Positions 22,271 through 25,499 of a stretch of DNA of 25,499 nucleotides are shown here, one piece after another. Location of the stretch: the NCBI GenBank assembly GCA_035380245.1, contig DAOSXA010000007.1:1-25499 (forward strand). The letters are read 5' to 3'. The position numbers and the translations under genes were made by a program. The stretch comes from Candidatus Zixiibacteriota bacterium (GTDB lineage Bacteria > Zixibacteria > MSB-5A5 > GN15 > FEB-12). The notes below the pieces were generated by a model, which did no database searches, had not been told where the DNA came from, and saw only the letters and a program-made list of their open reading frames with translations. The stretch's first letter is position 1, and every line of letters begins with the position of its first letter.

Positions 22271-23431
22271 ATGAAGCATAAGACAAAAATGATACTTTGG
22301 ATTCTCGGGATACTGGTGGCATTGATCGCCATAAAGTGTATCTGGATGGCGATCAACATGCATAATATCGGCTCATTTGAGACCGAGAAAGCAGACATAC
22401 TCCGTCGTCGGAACTACCTAATGGAAAAGGTAATTACTTCGCCGCAGAAACTTATTGATAGAATGCCGGCAGCCGTTGGAGAGCAGTTCCAGGGCGAGTG
22501 GGCACTTTATTCCTGTTCGATGCTATCCGCATCCCTTGTGAACATCGCCATTCTGAATCCAGAAACGAGAGAAGAATCGCTGACCGCCATCGATAGTCTC
22601 ATCAAAATGGTAATGGCTCCAGAGCTGCGCCGATACGACCGCGTCCGCTGGGGAGAAGATCCGATTGAGAGTTTGGACGGTGAGGAGGGGCACGTCTCCT
22701 ACCTCAGCCACCTTGCCTGGATGATTGCCGGCTACAAACAGATTGGAGGAGATGGCCGATACGATCAGCTATACCATTCACTATGCGCCACGATGAATCG
22801 CAGACTCCTCGCCAGTCCCGGACTTAATCTGCAAACTTATCCTGGCGAATATGTTTACGTCCCAGACGTGCTGGTAGCCATAGTCGCCCTGAAGCTCTAC
22901 TCGCGTCAATACGGCGGCAAATACGATTCAACGATTCAGAAGTGGCTGGACAATATGAAGGAGAATCACCTTTCAGACTCATCAAGGCTGATTGCCTCTA
23001 TGGTCATGCCTGACTTCGACGGACCAAACTGCGTCACCGTCAAAGGCTCCTACACTGCCCTTAGCTGTTATTATCTGACCTTCGTCGATGAAGACTTTGC
23101 CAGGGATCAGTATGAGAAGTTCAAGTCCCTGTTCCTTAAGAAGCGGCCCATTGCCGGATTCAAGGAATACTCCTACAAGTCGCCCGTTCTGGCTATGGAC
23201 ATTGATGCCGGCCCCATCATCACCGGACTCTCCCCTTCCGGGACCGCTTTCGGCATCGGTCCGGTCACCTACTTCGGAGACACCGACATCCGTAAGCAAC
23301 TCTTGCGCACTGCCGAGATAGCGGGAACAACAGTCACTTGCCGAGGAAAAAACCACTACCTCCTCGCGGACATCGCCCTCGTCGGCGAAGCCATCACCCT
23401 CGCAATGCGCACTGCAACCCAATGGAAATAA
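22271..23431 (+). CDS. Membrane-anchored protein with possible alpha/alpha-barrel domain
   Basis: A 386-residue protein with an N-terminal membrane helix (MILWILGILVALIAIKCIWMAI, about 7-28) and a large soluble domain. Repeated helical stretches with aromatic and glycine-rich turns (SHLAWMIAGYKQIGGDGRYDQLYHSL, YVYVPDVLVAIVALKLYSR, FAIG-like FGIGPVTYFGDTDIRKQLL) resemble the alpha/alpha-toroid fold seen in some glycosidases, epimerases and linalool dehydratase-like proteins. No catalytic residue can be named. ATG 22271 is chosen because it starts at the charged cap of the membrane helix. It follows the 66-residue membrane protein at 7 nt. The fold suggestion is by eye and could be wrong. Confidence 0.65.
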   Translation: MKHKTKMILWILGILVALIAIKCIWMAINMHNIGSFETEKADILRRRNYLMEKVITSPQKLIDRMPAAVGEQFQGEWALYSCSMLSASLVNIAILNPETREESLTAIDSLIKMVMAPELRRYDRVRWGEDPIESLDGEEGHVSYLSHLAWMIAGYKQIGGDGRYDQLYHSLCATMNRRLLASPGLNLQTYPGEYVYVPDVLVAIVALKLYSRQYGGKYDSTIQKWLDNMKENHLSDSSRLIASMVMPDFDGPNCVTVKGSYTALSCYYLTFVDEDFARDQYEKFKSLFLKKRPIAGFKEYSYKSPVLAMDIDAGPIITGLSPSGTAFGIGPVTYFGDTDIRKQLLRTAEIAGTTVTCRGKNHYLLADIALVGEAITLAMRTATQWK

Positions 23432-23442
23432 TAAAAATCTAT

Positions 23443-23811
23443 ATGATGAACAAAAAGATAATAGCAGAGATAGAATCTCTCGAGCCGAGACTTATTCGCA
23501 TTTATGAGGCATACTTGGATATAAATCCCGATACCGTCTTTATAGATCCGCTCAAAGTAGAAAGAGCACTCAACCTTAAAGAGCGCGTGGCATTGAGAAA
23601 AGAACGGTACCAAGAAAAGGATGGATGGCAGTTTTGTGGCCATGCATATGTACTGAAAAACACTTGCCCGATTTGTGGCCAGCCACTTTATATCTCACAC
23701 CAGACATCCCCCGGATATACTTGGAGAGAATTGTGTGGACGTGAAGGCTACCTGCTCTATTGTCCGCATTGCAAGAAAGACATCAATTTTTATCTGACAG
23801 TAATGAACTGA
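23443..23811 (+). CDS. Zinc-ribbon hypothetical protein, 123 residues
   Basis: A small cytoplasmic protein. The N-terminal 60 residues are helical and charged. The C-terminal half carries CPIC (Cys75, Cys78) and CPHC (Cys107, Cys110), a four-cysteine zinc ribbon, with two more cysteines (65, 98) between and before. The start may be either of two adjacent ATGs (23443 or 23446), 11 nt after the preceding stop. No function can be assigned; zinc ribbons of this type commonly bind nucleic acid or protein. Codon use is more AT-rich than in the membrane protein before it. Confidence 0.68.
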   Translation: MMNKKIIAEIESLEPRLIRIYEAYLDINPDTVFIDPLKVERALNLKERVALRKERYQEKDGWQFCGHAYVLKNTCPICGQPLYISHQTSPGYTWRELCGREGYLLYCPHCKKDINFYLTVMN

Positions 23812-23857
23812 TTTTTGGTTCAGAAAACAGATAGATCCTACTCATAAAGTACGTCAT

Positions 23858-24424
23858 ATGAGCACATTTGTCAAACTCTGCGCGGCCAATGCCAAGAAAT
23901 ACTCTCCAATTGACGCGGCAGCATATTTCTTCGCTGAGCCAGGAGCACAAGGTAGTAATGGAGAGATTGTTATTGTCTCTCGTTCAGGAGAGAAATATTC
24001 CTGCAATTTCATTTATGGCGACATGCCTTTAGACTGCTATGCGAGTTTATGTCCTCCTCTCAATGACACCAAGTTCAATATCGGAGGCCAAAGGGATCTG
24101 CCCCCTAATGGATGGCAGCCCCTATACCTCGGCCTCGGAAATCACCTAATCGTTTCCGATGATTATGCTGATTCTTTCGCAAAAGAGTTAGCCGCACAGA
24201 GTATTATGAATCGAGGCCAAGTGTATCAGCATTGGCTATCCATTATGGTGGGCATAATCTTAGGGAAAGATAGCAAGGCCTATCTTGAAACAGAAGATTT
24301 TCCAACCGAATGCCACAAAAACTACGACCCCAAGCAGCACGGCAAACGCAATCCGGCTATCGAAAGGAACCTGGACAAGATGTTTGCTGGACCTTTCAGT
24401 ATTGTTGATCTATTATGTGAATAG
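23858..24424 (+). CDS. Hypothetical protein, 188 residues
   Basis: No family is recognised. The protein is soluble, without signal peptide or membrane segment, and mixes strands in the first half (GEIVIVSRSGEKYSCNFIYG) with helices in the second (FAKELAAQSIMNRGQVYQHWLSIMVGIILG). Cysteines are scattered, with no metal-binding pair. It is preceded by a 46-nt gap after the zinc-ribbon gene, with no clear -7 box, and is the last gene in the window. It is AT-richer than the region that follows, which is non-coding and GC-rich. Confidence 0.68.
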   Translation: MSTFVKLCAANAKKYSPIDAAAYFFAEPGAQGSNGEIVIVSRSGEKYSCNFIYGDMPLDCYASLCPPLNDTKFNIGGQRDLPPNGWQPLYLGLGNHLIVSDDYADSFAKELAAQSIMNRGQVYQHWLSIMVGIILGKDSKAYLETEDFPTECHKNYDPKQHGKRNPAIERNLDKMFAGPFSIVDLLCE

Positions 24425-24520
24425 ATTGTGATTATCACAGTAATATGCCAGAGCCGTCTTGGACGTTGGGTCTTGGGGATTCCTGGAAATCATCGAAACA
24501 TCTGGCTTTTTAATCATCCT

Positions 24521-24584
24521 GGAGCTGATAGATGAGTTGGGAGAATGCCTAAGATCGTTCTCAATGTCCACATCTATCAGCTCC
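24521..24584. repeat. 14-bp perfect inverted repeat
   Basis: GGAGCTGATAGATG at 24521-24534 and CATCTATCAGCTCC at 24571-24584 are exact reverse complements, separated by 36 nt that hold a smaller repeat (GAGAA/TTCTC). It follows the last gene. No strong T-run follows, so it may be a structured RNA, a 3' stabiliser or a recombination or transfer site rather than a simple terminator. Confidence 0.65.
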
Positions 24585-24943
24585 TTTCATGTCGATATTG
24601 ATACAGACCGATAATGATGAAAGCGGTCAAAGCCAGTTCGCTCCGCTAAAGCTGCGCTCGCTCGCTTTGGTTCCGTCCTCCGGGGCACTGTCGCTCCCCT
24701 CCGAACTCCACTTGTGGCAGCTCCACTGCGAGACTCTTCCCGCCGCGCCAAGGCGCTCTGGTCAGAGACTCGCGGCCGTTCCGCGCCGCGCTTCGCGCAT
24801 TAAAAGGAAATAAGGTCAAGAGACTGTGACCGGACAAGCCGGCCACAGACTCTTGCTGGTTTGTCCCCCACCGCCCCCAGGGGCCATAATCGCCCGGGAG
24901 CCGCAGTGCCGGCGCGAGCGTCAGTGCCCCGAATCCGCGTACA

Positions 24944-25081
24944 TTAACATAATCCCATCGGGATTGTGTAACTCCTCGCTCGAACGACATCTCCCGCTTC
25001 AAGGGCATCAATATTCGAAGGAACGGTGCCCCGCCCGAAGCTCCTGCCAGCTGCGGGTTAGCACAATCCGGATTATGTTAA
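24944..25081. repeat. Pair of inverted hairpin repeats
   Basis: The first copy has TTAACATAATCC, then CATCGG, then GATTGTG-type sequence (24944-24968; stem ACATAATCCC/GGGATTGTGT with a 3-nt loop). The second copy, on the opposite strand, joins CATAATCC directly to GGATTGTG (25062-25081) as a near-perfect palindrome. The two copies lie about 95 nt apart in inverted orientation and could form either local hairpins or one long cruciform. Confidence 0.6.
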
Positions 25082-25499
25082 GTACGCTCCGTCAGTGAGT
25101 TGCGAGGGTTGTACCTCCGTCCTCCCGGGCGAGGCGGCGGCAGGAAAGGGCCTGGCTGCAGTGGTCGGGTTGCACCCGGCCCTTTGCCAGCCCCGCGCCG
25201 GGCAGAGGAATCGGGGCCCCAATTTCCCCAATTCCTCTACCTCGGCGCCACCACGCATAGCCGTAGTGCTTTTCGACCGGCATCAACCGCTTTCAGTGAC
25301 CGTGGATTGCGAGCATCCTGCCGCCTTACGCAGCTCCGCTGCTGGGTCGCTCCCTCTCCGGAAGTCAGCTGTCCCGCAAGCGAGCCAGCTCACTTCCTCC
25401 GCTCCCGCTCCTCGGTAAGCCTTCGGCTTGGTCATACCCGGCCGCTATTCCTCCACACCTCTGCCGGGGTGAACCCCGCCAGAAGTGTTCCGGGCGTCC

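Larger units (their letters stand above)
24425..25499. other. Non-coding right part with strong inverted repeats, GC-rich from about 24640
   Basis: No convincing gene: frames open by chance because of GC content, and their products are low-complexity Arg/Pro/Ser-rich. At 24427-24439 is the palindrome TGTGAT-T-ATCACA. GCCAGA (24447-24452) and TCTGGC (24501-24506, then TTTTTA) could act as a terminator. The 14-bp inverted repeat at 24521-24584 and the inverted copies at 24944-24968 and 25062-25081 are listed separately. GC-rich, repeat-bearing non-coding stretches like this occur near transfer origins and mobilisation genes in Bacteroidales elements, but no relaxase is in view, so that role is only a suggestion. 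Confidence 0.5.

Noticed and set aside
24646..25011. 121-residue open frame on the minus strand in the GC-rich region
   Set aside because: Arg/Gly/Pro-rich product without motif, no promoter or ribosome binding site, and it crosses the inverted repeats; likely open only because of base composition.

Overview
The window reads as accessory DNA of a Bacteroidales bacterium. Most promoters that can be found carry the Bacteroidetes -7 box TAnnTTTG, and the left end holds a replication/integration module typical of Bacteroidales integrative elements: a tyrosine integrase, an excisionase-like HTH protein, a BT4734/VirE_N-type primase-like protein and a DUF3987 helicase-primase. No relaxase, conjugation gene, tRNA, rRNA, CRISPR or IS transposase is visible, so the element probably continues past the right edge.

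Layout. (1) 1-5963: integrase, a gene interrupted by an in-frame TAG, HTH/excisionase, a small protein, primase-like protein, DUF3987 protein. (2) 6070-11779: a four-gene restriction-modification operon of the LlaJI type, with two C5-cytosine methyltransferases followed by an McrB-like GTPase with an NTSD motif and a LlaJI/McrC-like PD-(D/E)xK nuclease. (3) 11800-18675: the most interesting part. It holds a 962-residue beta-propeller (WD40-like) protein, converging tail-to-tail with a retron. The retron has an msr-msd RNA bounded by a perfect 13-bp a1/a2 inverted repeat, a 515-residue reverse transcriptase with retron motifs and a long C-terminal extension, and a HEPN protein with an RNHESH motif. 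Upstream of the retron lies a WYL-domain regulator. (4) 18725-24424: a rightward run of seven genes that are mostly secreted, membrane or unknown, including a TPR protein with a retropepsin-like DTGAS domain. (5) 24425-25499: non-coding DNA, GC-rich from about 24640, with several strong inverted repeats.

How the parts fit. A 21-bp operator-like sequence, TTCGCGAAT-N3-GGATTCGCA, lies just upstream of the -7 box of both the beta-propeller gene and the WYL gene, in the same orientation and at nearly the same distance (10 and 9 nt). A diverged version lies upstream of the retron promoter, across the WYL stop codon. This suggests that the WYL protein controls itself, the beta-propeller protein and the retron as one regulon. 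The candidate new system is therefore a WYL-controlled HEPN retron with a beta-propeller partner, next to a LlaJI restriction system on one mobile element. Retron membership rests on sequence motifs and RNA architecture; the partnership with the beta-propeller protein is inference from the shared operator and position.
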